Source: Nonomuraea fuscirosea
Lineage (GTDB): Bacteria; Actinomycetota; Actinomycetes; Streptosporangiales; Streptosporangiaceae
Reading direction: 5' to 3'
Length of the DNA: 64,000 bases
Assembly: GCF_003001935.1 (NCBI RefSeq)
Contig: NZ_PVNG01000001.1
Location: 558,001 to 622,000 of the forward strand
The notes below the pieces were generated by a model, which was given only the letters and a program-made list of their open reading frames with translations, did not search any database and was not told the origin of the DNA. Position numbers and translations under genes: made by a program. Position 1 is the first letter of the stretch, and each line of letters opens with the position of its first letter. This document shows, piece after piece, positions 25,996-34,754 of the stretch.

Positions 25996-28737
25996 GTGCC
26001 CAGCACAAAGCGCCTGTTAGCAACACTTCCCGCGGTGGCCCTTCTCGCCGCCGCGCTGTCCGTGCCCGCCGCGCAGGCGAGCTCCGTCGCGGCCTACGAG
26101 CCCACGGCCTCGGACTTCTACATCAATTACGCCCCTCCGCAGGTGGAGAAGGACGTCAAGGACCCCGCGGTCGTCGATCAGCGGGCCCGTTCCCTCACTC
26201 CGGCGCAGAAGTTCGACCGCAAGTTCAGCAGCGGAAACCCGGCCGCCGGTCGCATTCTCGCCGCCCGTGAGCGACAGGCCGTCAAGTCCGGCCGCAACCC
26301 CGCTGAATGGATCTTCAAGAACTCCAAGCAGACCCGCACGGCCAAGCTCCTCACCGTGCTCGTCGAGTTCAACGATCAGGCCAACGACGACTTCTCCGGC
26401 TTCAACCGGCTGCGCACGGTCAACAGCGCGCCGAACGACTGCGCCGTCGAGCCGGCCGGCACGCTGCTCAACGGCCCGCTGCACAACAACATCCCCGACC
26501 CGGCGACGCTGCCGCACAAGGACAACAACTCCTTCTGGGTCAAGGACTTCAGCACCGCGCACTTCAACAAGATGCTCTACACGGACAAGGGCATCACCGA
26601 GCGCGTGCGCCCGGACCTGAAGGACCCGCGCGACGGCAGGCGCGGCATCGACATCTCCGGCCAGACCATGAAGAACATGTACGAGGAGATGTCGAAGGGG
26701 GCCTACTCCGTCACCGGCTCCGCGGTCGGCTGGATCAAGGTGCCCCACTCCGAGGCGTACTACGGCGCCGCGGCCTGCGGCGGCGCGCCGCAGGACATGT
26801 CCGGCCACCCGGACAACCCGCTCGGCGCCCAGCAGCTGCCGATCGACACGGTCGAGGCCCTGGCCGCCGCGCAGCCCGACTTCCCGTGGGCCGACTACGA
26901 CGTCGAGGACATCTCCGACGCCGACGGCGACGGCGACTTCAACGAGCCCGACGGCGTCATCGACCACCTGGTGCTGGTGCACGCCGGCAAGGACAAGTCC
27001 TCCGACGGCGGCGCCGAGGGCACGTACGCGATCTGGGCGCACTCCAGCGCGGTCGCGGGCGGCTACAAGATCCCCGGCACCGACAAGAAGATCTCGAACT
27101 ACATCGTGCAGCCCGAGGACTCCGGCGTCGGGGTCTTCGCCCACGAGTACGGCCACGACCTCGGCCTGCCCGACCTGTACGACACCTCCGGCGCGGCCAG
27201 TTCCGCGGTGGACTTCTGGGACCTCATGTCCAGCGGCTCCCACTCCGGCCCGATCTTCCAGTCGATGCCGACGCACATGGGCCTGTGGGACAAGTGGGTG
27301 CTCGGCTGGGCCAACCCGAAGACGTTCAACCCGGGCGACAAAGCCAAGCTCGTCACCGTCGGCCAGTCCTCGCGCACGCCCAAGCTCACCCAGGACGGCG
27401 TCCGGGTCAACCTGGCCTCCACGCCGCTGAAGATGATCGACGTGCACAGCGGCTCCAACGCCTGGTGGAGCGGCCTCGACCAGGACTGGGCGAACCTCAC
27501 CCTGACCCGTGACGTGCCCGTGCCCGCCGGCACCGACGTGAAGTTCTGGATGTGGAACAACTACGTCATCGAGCAGGACTGGGACTTCGGCTTCGTCGAG
27601 GTCTCCACCGACGGCGGTGAGACGTGGACCCAGCAGAAGGTCTTCGACGAGGCCGGCAACGAGGTCAGCACGGCCGACGACTACCCGGACCCGAACAAGA
27701 ACCTCAAGACGTTCGGCGACAAGAAGTACGGCCTCACCGGTGACAGCGGCGGCTGGCGGCACGACTACGTCAACCTGACGCCGTTCGCCGGGCAGGACGT
27801 CAAGCTGCGGCTGACGTTCAACTCCGACGCCGCCTTCCAGGAGCGCGGCTGGCACGCCGACGACTTCGAGCTCACCAACGGCGCCACCTCCGTGTGGAGT
27901 GACGACGTCGAGAGCGACACCGGCTGGAAGCCCGTCGGCGGCACGTTCACCAACACCAGCGGCTCCGGCTGGACCCGCAACAACGGCGAGCGCGAGATCT
28001 CCCGCTTCTACCTCGCTGAGTGGCGCAACTTCGACGGCTTCGACAAGGGCCTGCAGTACACCTACGACACCGACTACCTCCGTGACGGGGCGTGGAAGGT
28101 GCAGAAGGTGAAGTACAACGCCCCTGGCCTGCTGGTGTGGTACCGCGACTCGACGTTCATCAACAACAACATCGGATCGACCGTCACCCAGTCGCCGAGC
28201 ATCGGCCCCAAGGGCAGCCTGCTGGTCGTCGACTCCCACTTCGAGCCGCTCCGCCGCACCGGCGCCGCGGCCACGAAGGACCCGTCGCTCAACAAGAACC
28301 TGCAGGGTCGCGTCCAGACCTCCAACGCCGCGTTCGGGTTCGGCAAGACGTACCCGTTCAAGGAGTGCCTGGAGGCGGCGGACGAGCCGTACAGCGCCTA
28401 CTGCACGGACTTCCCCGCGCAGAAGGGCGTGTCCACCTTCACCGACGCCAAGACCTGGTACCCGGGCATCGAGCAGATCGGCACCGGCCTGTACTACCGG
28501 GACGTCGACGCCTCGGTGGTCGTGCCCTCCAAGGGCGACCAGCGCTACTCCACCCGCGTGGTGCACCAGGACGGCACCCCCGCCACGGAGCTGTACGGCC
28601 AGGTGGCCGCCGGCTCGACGCTCGGCACCGGCAATCCCGGTGACGAGGGCAAGGCGCTGGGCGTGCAGTTCAAGCTGGTGAGCCCGCTGCCGGGCAACCT
28701 CGGCGCGATCGTCCACGTGGTCCCGCCGAAGAAGTGA
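25996..28737 (+). CDS. secreted M6-family metalloprotease (immune inhibitor A type)
   Basis: 913-residue exported zinc protease. A Sec signal peptide ends near AAQA/SS (about residue 30). A propeptide-like region precedes the catalytic domain, whose zinc motif is HEYGHDLGLPD (His383, Glu384, His387). Acidic DADGDGDFNEPDG just before it looks like a Ca-binding loop. The C-terminal half contains beta-rich segments with DDVESDTGWKP and VWYRD typical of InhA proteins. GTG 25996 has a modest purine-rich site upstream. It stands alone, followed by a strong terminator. It probably degrades external protein for nutrition; a virulence role is not implied. Confidence 0.9.
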   Translation: MPSTKRLLATLPAVALLAAALSVPAAQASSVAAYEPTASDFYINYAPPQVEKDVKDPAVVDQRARSLTPAQKFDRKFSSGNPAAGRILAARERQAVKSGRNPAEWIFKNSKQTRTAKLLTVLVEFNDQANDDFSGFNRLRTVNSAPNDCAVEPAGTLLNGPLHNNIPDPATLPHKDNNSFWVKDFSTAHFNKMLYTDKGITERVRPDLKDPRDGRRGIDISGQTMKNMYEEMSKGAYSVTGSAVGWIKVPHSEAYYGAAACGGAPQDMSGHPDNPLGAQQLPIDTVEALAAAQPDFPWADYDVEDISDADGDGDFNEPDGVIDHLVLVHAGKDKSSDGGAEGTYAIWAHSSAVAGGYKIPGTDKKISNYIVQPEDSGVGVFAHEYGHDLGLPDLYDTSGAASSAVDFWDLMSSGSHSGPIFQSMPTHMGLWDKWVLGWANPKTFNPGDKAKLVTVGQSSRTPKLTQDGVRVNLASTPLKMIDVHSGSNAWWSGLDQDWANLTLTRDVPVPAGTDVKFWMWNNYVIEQDWDFGFVEVSTDGGETWTQQKVFDEAGNEVSTADDYPDPNKNLKTFGDKKYGLTGDSGGWRHDYVNLTPFAGQDVKLRLTFNSDAAFQERGWHADDFELTNGATSVWSDDVESDTGWKPVGGTFTNTSGSGWTRNNGEREISRFYLAEWRNFDGFDKGLQYTYDTDYLRDGAWKVQKVKYNAPGLLVWYRDSTFINNNIGSTVTQSPSIGPKGSLLVVDSHFEPLRRTGAAATKDPSLNKNLQGRVQTSNAAFGFGKTYPFKECLEAADEPYSAYCTDFPAQKGVSTFTDAKTWYPGIEQIGTGLYYRDVDASVVVPSKGDQRYSTRVVHQDGTPATELYGQVAAGSTLGTGNPGDEGKALGVQFKLVSPLPGNLGAIVHVVPPKK

Positions 28738-28743
28738 ATCAAG

Positions 28744-28769
28744 GGGCCGCCGGGCCATCCCGGCGGCCC
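28744..28769 (+). terminator. perfect 11-bp stem terminator of the protease gene
   Basis: GGGCCGCCGGG / CCCGGCGGCCC with loop CCAT begins 6 bases after the protease stop. It is the second-longest perfect hairpin noticed in the window. Confidence 0.85.
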
Positions 28770-28775
28770 TAACAT
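28770..28775 (+). promoter_or_regulatory. -10 element TAACAT before the lipid kinase gene
   Basis: TAACAT ends 8 bases before ATG 28784, consistent with a leaderless or near-leaderless message. It directly follows the terminator stem. Confidence 0.4.
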
Positions 28776-28783
28776 TGATGACC

Positions 28784-29722
28784 ATGAGCGAATTGCGCAC
28801 CAAAGACGAGCACACCCAGGCGATCCAGCGCGATCGCCGGGTGGCGGTGGTGGTGAACACTCGCTCGCGGCGCGGGCGCCGCCACTACTTCGAGGTGATC
28901 GAGCAGATCCACAACCTCGGGTTCGAGCCGCTGGCCGAGCTGTCGGTCTACAACCCCAAGCGCCTGCGTGACCTGCTCGACACCGCCCTCGCCACCGACC
29001 CCGACCTGCTCATCGTCGGCGGTGGCGACGGCACCCTTTCCTCCGCCGTGCGCCACGTCGCCCACCGCGACGTCGCCCTCGGCGTGCTGCCGCTCGGCAC
29101 CACCAACAACTTCGCCCGCAGCCTCGGCCTGCCGCTCGACCTGGCCGGCGCGATCAAGGTGTTCGCCGAGGGCAAGGTGGCCGACATCGACCTCGGCATG
29201 GCCGACGACCGGCCGTTCGCCAACCTGGCCAGTTTCGGCGTCTCCGTCGAGGTGGCGGGCAAGGTCAAGCCGTGGCTCAAGCGCATCGTGGGCCGCCCCG
29301 CCTACCCGCTCACGGCGCTGACGATCCTGCCGGGCCACACGCCGTTCCGCGCCTACATCACGGTCGAGGGCCAGCGCCACGAACTGCTCACCCACCAGCT
29401 CAACATCGCCAACGGCCGCTTCCACGGCGGCTGGCAGGTGGCGAGAGACATCAGCATCGACAACGGCATGCTGGTCGCCTACCAGCTCGGCTCGGGCAAG
29501 AAGCTGCGCCTGCTCGGCGAGACGCTGCTGCGGGCGACCACCGGCCGCTGGCGCAGCCTCGCGGGCGGGCCGTTCGTGACGGGGCGGGAGATGCTGCTGG
29601 AGACCGATCCGCCGATGGCCGCCGACGTGGACGGCGAGGTGCGGCTGCGCACGCCGATCAGGCTGCGCGTGGTGCCGAACGGGGTGCGCGTCATGGTGCC
29701 CGCCGCCTTCGACGACCGCTGA
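28784..29722 (+). CDS. diacylglycerol kinase-family lipid kinase
   Basis: 312-residue lipid kinase of the DAGK/YegS family, expected to phosphorylate diacylglycerol or a related lipid at the membrane face. The nucleotide loop is VGGGDGTLSSAV, and PLGTTNNFARSLGLP follows; the C-terminal beta-sandwich domain is complete (MAADVDGEVRLRTPIRLRV). ATG 28784 is preferred because of the -10 spacing; ATG 28778 and TTG 28775 are in frame upstream. The gene stands alone and converges with the SWIM/SNF2 pair 18 bases away. Confidence 0.85.
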   Translation: MSELRTKDEHTQAIQRDRRVAVVVNTRSRRGRRHYFEVIEQIHNLGFEPLAELSVYNPKRLRDLLDTALATDPDLLIVGGGDGTLSSAVRHVAHRDVALGVLPLGTTNNFARSLGLPLDLAGAIKVFAEGKVADIDLGMADDRPFANLASFGVSVEVAGKVKPWLKRIVGRPAYPLTALTILPGHTPFRAYITVEGQRHELLTHQLNIANGRFHGGWQVARDISIDNGMLVAYQLGSGKKLRLLGETLLRATTGRWRSLAGGPFVTGREMLLETDPPMAADVDGEVRLRTPIRLRVVPNGVRVMVPAAFDDR

Positions 29723-29740
29723 GCCCCCCGGGAACCTGCT

Positions 29741-30511
29741 TCAGGCGTCGGCGAAGCCCTGGTAGGCCTTCGTGAGCGGGCGCGCCAGGTCGCCGGGCGG
29801 CGGGAAGACACGCAGCAGCAGGTCGGGGGCGGCCGTCGCGGTCCGCCGCTCCGGGCGGTGCGCCGTGGCCCCGGGAGCGTAGAAGTCGGCCAGGCGGTCG
29901 GCGAACGGCACGTCCGGCACCGAGAGCACGTCGGCCGCCGGCTCGTCGGCCAGTGAGCCGAGCAGTTGCTCGCGCGTCCGGCCGCGCCAGGCCAGCACCA
30001 GGAACGGATCGTCGTCGAACGACTCGGCCAGCAGGTAGAGCACCGCCGACAGGTGCTTGCAGGGAAACCCCCAGTCGGGGCACGAGCAGTCCATGTCGAG
30101 GTCGCGCGGGAACAGGTCGAGCCCCATCGCGGCGAACAGCTCCTCGATCTCCGGCGGCATCTCGCCCGCCAGCAGCTTGGCCCGGTAGACGGCCTGCGCC
30201 GCGATCGACTCCTCCACCGCCGTCCAGCGCCGCTCGTCGTACGCCTCGATCCGCACCACGACCTCGTACGGCGTGCGCCGCGACCCCTGCACGGCGGCCC
30301 TGACCTCGCCGGCGGACAGGTCGATCGACAGCACCTGGCCCTGCCGGGCGTAGGCGCGGCCGCGCGACAGGCGGCCCTTGTCGCAGATGCGCTCCAGGAT
30401 GTCGATGAACCGGCGCGACCACCAGGTGGAGCCGATGCTGCCACGCCGGGTGCGGGCCTTGAGCCCGTTCTCGACCTTGATCGGGCCGCCGCCGTCGTAC
30501 CAGCCGGACAT
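29741..30511 (-). CDS. SWIM zinc finger protein, partner of SNF2 helicase
   Basis: 256-residue protein with a SWIM motif CSCPDWGFPCKH (CxC...CxH) at about residues 133-144, preceded by a conserved N-terminal block (WSRRFIDILE, RGRAYARQGQV). Its ATG overlaps the helicase stop by one base (TGATG). SWIM domains bind DNA or proteins. The pairing is conserved in actinobacteria (M. tuberculosis Rv2102 next to HelZ Rv2101), so the two probably act together on DNA or nucleoprotein. Confidence 0.85.
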   Translation of the reverse strand: MSGWYDGGGPIKVENGLKARTRRGSIGSTWWSRRFIDILERICDKGRLSRGRAYARQGQVLSIDLSAGEVRAAVQGSRRTPYEVVVRIEAYDERRWTAVEESIAAQAVYRAKLLAGEMPPEIEELFAAMGLDLFPRDLDMDCSCPDWGFPCKHLSAVLYLLAESFDDDPFLVLAWRGRTREQLLGSLADEPAADVLSVPDVPFADRLADFYAPGATAHRPERRTATAAPDLLLRVFPPPGDLARPLTKAYQGFADA

Positions 30512-33500
30512 CAGCTCACCCCTTCGGCGGTCAGCGCGAACACCTCGCGCAGCTCCTCGGTCGACAGGTCGGTCAGCCACTCCTCGCCGGTGCCGACCAC
30601 CCGCTCGGCCAGGGCCTTCTTCCGCTCGATCATCTCGTCCACCCGCTCTTCCAGGGTGCCGGCGCAGATGAGCTTGCGTACCTGCACGTTCTTGCGCTGG
30701 CCGATCCGGAACGCGCGGTCGGTCGCCTGGTCCTCGACGGCCGGGTTCCACCAGCGGTCGACGTGGATGACGTGGCTGGCGGCCGTCAGGTTGAGCCCGA
30801 CGCCGGCCGCCTTGAGCGAGAGCACGAACAGCGTCGGCTCGTCGTCGTTCTGGAACCGGTCCACCAGGCGGTCGCGGGTCTTCTTCGGCAGGCCGCCGTG
30901 CAGCCACAGGACCGGCCGCTCCAGCCGCTGGGCGAGGTAGGGCTGGAGCATCGTGCCGAACTCCGCGTACTGGGTGAACAGCAGCGCCTTCTCGCCCTCC
31001 GCCAGGATCTCCTCGGCCAGCTGCTCCAGCCGGGCCAGCTTGCCCGACCTGCCCGCCAGCACAGAACCGTCCTTGAGCAGGTGGGCGGGATGGTTGCAGA
31101 CCTGCTTGAGCCGGGCCATGGCCGACAGCACCAGGCCGCGCCGCTCGATGCCCTCGCTGTCGCCGATCTTGGCCAGCATGTCGTCCACGACGGCCTGGTA
31201 GAGCGTGGCCTGCTCCGTGGTGAGCGGGCACCACTCCTTGACCTCCAGCTTCTCCGGCAGGTCGGAGATGATGGACTTGTCGGTCTTGAGGCGGCGCAGG
31301 ATGAACGGGCCCGTCGCCTGCCGCAGCGCCCTGGCCGCCTGCTCGTCCTGGCGGGCCTCGATCGGCTCCTGGAACCGGGTCCTGAACCGCGAGCGCGGCC
31401 CCAGCAGCCCCGGGTTGGCGAACTCCATGATCGACCAGAGCTCGGCCAGGTGGTTCTCCACCGGGGTGCCCGTCAGCGCGAGCCTGGTCCCCGTGGGGAT
31501 CGAGCGCACCGCCCTGGCCTGCAGCGTGCCGCTGTTCTTGATCGCCTGGGCCTCGTCGCACACGACCCTGCGCCAGGTGTGCCCCTTGAGCGTCTCCAGG
31601 TCGCGCTGGGCGGTGCCGTACGTGGTGATCACCAGGTCGGCGCCGTCGATCTCGGCCGCGTCCCTGCCGCTGCCGTGGTGCACGTACACCCGCAGGCCCG
31701 GCGCGAACCTGGCCGCCTCCCGCTGCCAGTTGCCCACCAGCGACATCGGGCACACCAGCAGCGTCGGCGCGCCGGGTCCTTCGTGCACGAGCAGCGCCAG
31801 CGTGGTGATCGTCTTGCCCAGCCCCATGTCGTCGGCGAGCACCCCGCCGAGGCCCAGCCCGGACAGGAAGCTCAGCCAGGCCAGCCCCCGCTCCTGGTAC
31901 GGCCGCAGCGTGGCGTCCAGGCCCGGCGGCGTGGCCAGCGGGGTCAGCCGCCGCTCGGCCTGCCCGGACAGCAGGTCGCCGAGCGCGCCGTCGGCGTCCA
32001 CCGCCAGCAGCGGCGGCTCGTCGTCGTTCTGGACGATCTCGCGCAGCAGGTCGGCGGCGCTCGCCTCGCCCGTACGGCCGCCCTCGACGGCCCGCAACGC
32101 CGCCTTGAGCTGCCTGTCGTCCAGCTCCACCCACTGGCCGCGCACCCTGACCAGCGGCACCTTGAGCCTGGCCAGCTCGGCCAGCTCCTCCTCGCTGATC
32201 GTCTCCTCGCCCACCGCCAGGTCGACGCGGAAGTCCAGCAGCTCCGCCATGCCGAAGCCCTGGCCGGCGGCGGCCGACTGCGTCTTGGTCCTGGTGGTCA
32301 GCTTCAGCCCCAGCCGGGTGCGGCCGGCCCAGCGCGGCAGCTGCACCCCGAACCCGGCCGCCTGGAGCAGCGGCGCGGCCGTGCGCAGGAAGCCGAACGC
32401 GCCCGCCGTGTCCAGGTCGAGCGCGCTCGGCTCGGGGACGCGCAGGGCGCGGTCGAGCTCGGGGTAGAGCCTGACCGCGCGGCCCAGTCCGGTCAGCAGG
32501 TCGCGTTCCGGCCTGCCGGGCAGTCCCGTTACGCCGTCCCAGAGCGCGGCGGCCGGGACGTACAGGCTGGGGTCGTCGGTGGCCTGCAACGCCAGCTCGA
32601 CCCGCCAGTCGTCGGTGTCGGCCGGCTCCAGCAGCCGGAAGCACACGCGCGTCGCGCCCTCGGCGGCCACCACCGAGTCGTGCCAGCGTTCCAGCTCCCC
32701 GTGCAGCTCGGGGTCGTCGGGGCAGGCGGGGGCGTCGCCGGAGAGGGCGGCCAGCCAGCGTTCCCGGGTGGTCCTCGGCTTTCTGGAGATCAGCGGGGCC
32801 GTCAGCGTCGTGCGCGCCACGGCATCGGTGAACGCCTCCAGGGCCTGTTCGAGCACCTCGGCGGAGGGGCGTTCCGTGCCGGCGGTACGGCAGGCCGGCG
32901 GCATGGCCAGGGCCAGCTCGCGGAAGTACGCGGCGTCGGCCCCGGTGAGCACCGGCCGCCATCCGGCCCTGGCGTCGTCCGGCGCGACGGCCCACATGCT
33001 CATGCCGTCGGCATCGCTCCCGGCCGCTGTGCTCTCGGCCGCTGTGCTTCCGGCCTTCGTGTTTCCGGCCTTCGTGCTGCCGGTCGCCGGGCGCTCGCCG
33101 CCGTGGGCAGCCGGGGCGGGCCGCGCCTGGCCGGGGCGGATCAGGCGGGGGAGGACGCGGCCCCGGCGTACCAGGTCGCGGGCGAAGGCGGCGACGGCGG
33201 CCCAGTGGCGCATCGTCGCGGTGCCGGTGTGGCCGGCCAGCGCGTCGAGCGCGCCGGGGACGGCGGGGACCACGGCGGGCACCCGCCACAGCCGCAGCCT
33301 CGGCCGGGACACCTCCGCCAGCCGGCCGGTCTCCGGCGACGGCAGCGGCTCCTTGGCCGACCCTGGCAGCAGCAGCTCCAGCGTCCGGGCTCCGGCGTCG
33401 CCCAGACCGAGCACGGCGGCGACATCCGCGGAGGGCACCGCGAAGGGATGCGGCCGCACCGCACCGGCTCCCCGCGACGAGACCGCGCGATCGGAGTCGA

Positions 33501-33627
33501 GGCCGCCTCCGCCGCCCCGGCCCCGCGGGGCCGGGGGGCCGCCGGGGTCGGCGGCACCGGGTTGGGGGTCGGTGGTCTCCGCCCAGAAGGCGAGGCCGTC
33601 CCTCGTCCAAACCCCGTGTACCAGCAC
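30511..33627 (-). CDS. SNF2-family ATPase/helicase (HelZ-like)
   Basis: 1038-residue SWI2/SNF2 ATPase. The N-terminal 500 residues are an actinobacterial HelZ-type region; a low-complexity stretch at about 180-207 (GSTKAGNTKAGSTAAESTAAG) is made by a 15-bp-type DNA repeat. Motor motifs: I DDMGLGKT near 594, II DEAQ near 690, III LALTGTPVEN, and VI DRAFRIGQRK. The second RecA domain is complete. It likely translocates on DNA to remodel bound protein. GTG 33627 is the first in-frame start; no strong ribosome site is visible. The SWIM gene follows with a one-base overlap. Confidence 0.9.
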   Translation of the reverse strand: MLVHGVWTRDGLAFWAETTDPQPGAADPGGPPAPRGRGGGGGLDSDRAVSSRGAGAVRPHPFAVPSADVAAVLGLGDAGARTLELLLPGSAKEPLPSPETGRLAEVSRPRLRLWRVPAVVPAVPGALDALAGHTGTATMRHWAAVAAFARDLVRRGRVLPRLIRPGQARPAPAAHGGERPATGSTKAGNTKAGSTAAESTAAGSDADGMSMWAVAPDDARAGWRPVLTGADAAYFRELALAMPPACRTAGTERPSAEVLEQALEAFTDAVARTTLTAPLISRKPRTTRERWLAALSGDAPACPDDPELHGELERWHDSVVAAEGATRVCFRLLEPADTDDWRVELALQATDDPSLYVPAAALWDGVTGLPGRPERDLLTGLGRAVRLYPELDRALRVPEPSALDLDTAGAFGFLRTAAPLLQAAGFGVQLPRWAGRTRLGLKLTTRTKTQSAAAGQGFGMAELLDFRVDLAVGEETISEEELAELARLKVPLVRVRGQWVELDDRQLKAALRAVEGGRTGEASAADLLREIVQNDDEPPLLAVDADGALGDLLSGQAERRLTPLATPPGLDATLRPYQERGLAWLSFLSGLGLGGVLADDMGLGKTITTLALLVHEGPGAPTLLVCPMSLVGNWQREAARFAPGLRVYVHHGSGRDAAEIDGADLVITTYGTAQRDLETLKGHTWRRVVCDEAQAIKNSGTLQARAVRSIPTGTRLALTGTPVENHLAELWSIMEFANPGLLGPRSRFRTRFQEPIEARQDEQAARALRQATGPFILRRLKTDKSIISDLPEKLEVKEWCPLTTEQATLYQAVVDDMLAKIGDSEGIERRGLVLSAMARLKQVCNHPAHLLKDGSVLAGRSGKLARLEQLAEEILAEGEKALLFTQYAEFGTMLQPYLAQRLERPVLWLHGGLPKKTRDRLVDRFQNDDEPTLFVLSLKAAGVGLNLTAASHVIHVDRWWNPAVEDQATDRAFRIGQRKNVQVRKLICAGTLEERVDEMIERKKALAERVVGTGEEWLTDLSTEELREVFALTAEGVS

Positions 33628-33693
33628 CCGGGCAGGCTACCGCCGGCGGCGGAAGATCGGGGACCGCCACGAAGGCGCGGAGATCGTTTCCCG

Positions 33694-33699
33694 TAGGAT
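33694..33699 (+). promoter_or_regulatory. -10 element TAGGAT, leaderless start
   Basis: TAGGAT ends exactly 6 bases before ATG 33706, so transcription should begin at the A of the start codon. Confidence 0.55.
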
Positions 33700-33705
33700 C
33701 CGGCT

Positions 33706-34458
33706 ATGAGATTCTCGGGGGCCGAGGACAGGTGGCGCGAGGGACTGGGCACGCTGCGGGACGTCGTCCGCCAGGAGCTCGTCACCCGGCAGCTCGCCGG
33801 GCACCTTCCCGCGACCCCCTGCCGGATCCTCGACGTCGGCTCCGGCCAGGGCACGCAGGCGCTCAGGATGGCCGCCAGAGGCCACCACGTCACCGCGCTC
33901 GACGCCTCGCGCGAGCTGCTCGGCCTGCTGGAGGCCGGGATCCAGCCGGGCATGCGGGTCAGGACCGTGCACGCCGAGGCCGAGCGGCTGGGCGAGCTGT
34001 TCGAGCCGGGCGGCTTCGACGCGGTGCTCTGCCACGGCGTGCTGATGTACTTCGACGACCCAGACCCCCTCATCGCGGCCATGGCCCGCCAGCTCGCCCC
34101 CGGCGGCCTGCTGTCGCTGCTGGTGCGCAACGGCGACGCCCTGGCCATGCGGCCGGGCCTGACGCGCGACTGGACGGGGGCGCTGCGGGCGTTCGAGGGC
34201 ACGGGCTATCGCAACAGGCTCGGCGTGGACGCCAGGGCCGACCGGCTCGACGAGCTGACGGGGCGGCTGGCGGCCCAGGGGCTGGAGGTCCGGCGGTGGT
34301 ACGGCGTGCGCGTGTTCAGCGACGCCGTGCCGAAGGACGAGCCCGTGCCCGGGGACCTCTACGACCTGCTGGCGGCCGAGGAACGGGCGGGCAGGACCGA
34401 CCCCTACCGCCGGGTGGCGGCCCTGACCCATCTGATCTGCCAGGTCAGGAGCGGGTGA
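33706..34458 (+). CDS. CmoM/SmtA-like SAM-dependent methyltransferase
   Basis: 250-residue class I methyltransferase. Motif I is RILDVGSGQGTQ, the acidic ribose-binding Asp is in VTALDAS, and motif IV/post motifs are FDAVLCHGVLMYFDDPD and APGGLLSLLVRN. The C-terminal half (WYGVRVFSDAV, YDLLAAEERAG, DPYRRVAALTHLI) aligns by eye with E. coli CmoM, a tRNA cmo5U methylester enzyme. Whether this organism makes cmo5U is unknown, so only the family is asserted. It appears to be leaderless and divergent from the HelZ-like gene. Confidence 0.82.
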   Translation: MRFSGAEDRWREGLGTLRDVVRQELVTRQLAGHLPATPCRILDVGSGQGTQALRMAARGHHVTALDASRELLGLLEAGIQPGMRVRTVHAEAERLGELFEPGGFDAVLCHGVLMYFDDPDPLIAAMARQLAPGGLLSLLVRNGDALAMRPGLTRDWTGALRAFEGTGYRNRLGVDARADRLDELTGRLAAQGLEVRRWYGVRVFSDAVPKDEPVPGDLYDLLAAEERAGRTDPYRRVAALTHLICQVRSG

Positions 34459-34513
34459 GCGAGACAGGCGGAGCGGACGGCGGTGAAGCCCGGCTCGGCG
34501 GCCCGCGAAGTCG

Positions 34514-34519
34514 TACCAT
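34514..34519 (+). promoter_or_regulatory. -10 element TACCAT before the 54-codon gene
   Basis: TACCAT ends 6 bases before ATG 34526, the spacing of a leaderless start. Confidence 0.5.
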
Positions 34520-34525
34520 AGAGGT

Positions 34526-34690
34526 ATGAACACTCCGGGATCGTGGTGTGAGCGGCCGAAGCCGCAGGCTCCCTCGTGCGAGCTCCCGTCCCCGTGGAGC
34601 AGGCCGAAGCAGCCCGACAACTGGTGCGGGACCGAGAAGGACCCCGTCACGTCCGTCCTCAAGTTCCTGATCAGGGCCGCCAAGCGCTGA
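34526..34690 (+). CDS. 54-residue Trp/Cys/Pro-rich small protein
   Basis: Small reading frame supported by a leaderless -10, strong G/C bias at third positions, and its place directly before the envelope operon. The product begins MNTPGSWCERPKPQAPS and contains two Trp-Cys pairs (SWCERPK, NWCGTEK), a third Cys (SCELPSPW), and a basic, probably helical end (VLKFLIRAAKR). No signal peptide or known domain is seen. Cys and Trp pairing suggests a small metal-binding or disulfide-linked peptide, but that is inference. An accidental open frame is possible. Confidence 0.55.
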   Translation: MNTPGSWCERPKPQAPSCELPSPWSRPKQPDNWCGTEKDPVTSVLKFLIRAAKR

Positions 34691-34701
34691 ACGGCCCGTG
34701 A

Positions 34702-34707
34702 TATAAG
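34702..34707 (+). promoter_or_regulatory. -10 element TATAAG for the envelope operon
   Basis: TATAAG matches the -10 consensus at 5 of 6 bases and would start transcription near 34714, giving a leader of about 40 bases with the hairpin at 34725-34749. No -35 is clear. Confidence 0.4.
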
Positions 34708-34724
34708 GCCGGTCGTCTGGGTAG

Positions 34725-34749
34725 TCGCCTTCCTCAGCGGAGGAGGCGA
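34725..34749 (+). promoter_or_regulatory. hairpin that hides the ribosome site
   Basis: TCGCC-(T bulge)-TCCTC / GAGGA-GGCGA with loop AGCG forms a 10-bp stem. The 3' arm includes the GGAGGAGG ribosome site of the gene starting at 34755, so the folded leader should limit translation. Confidence 0.5.
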
Positions 34750-34754
34750 TCGAC

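Noticed and set aside
25996..28737. Virulence toxin
   Set aside because: The InhA name reflects the family; M6 proteases are common secreted enzymes of soil actinomycetes.
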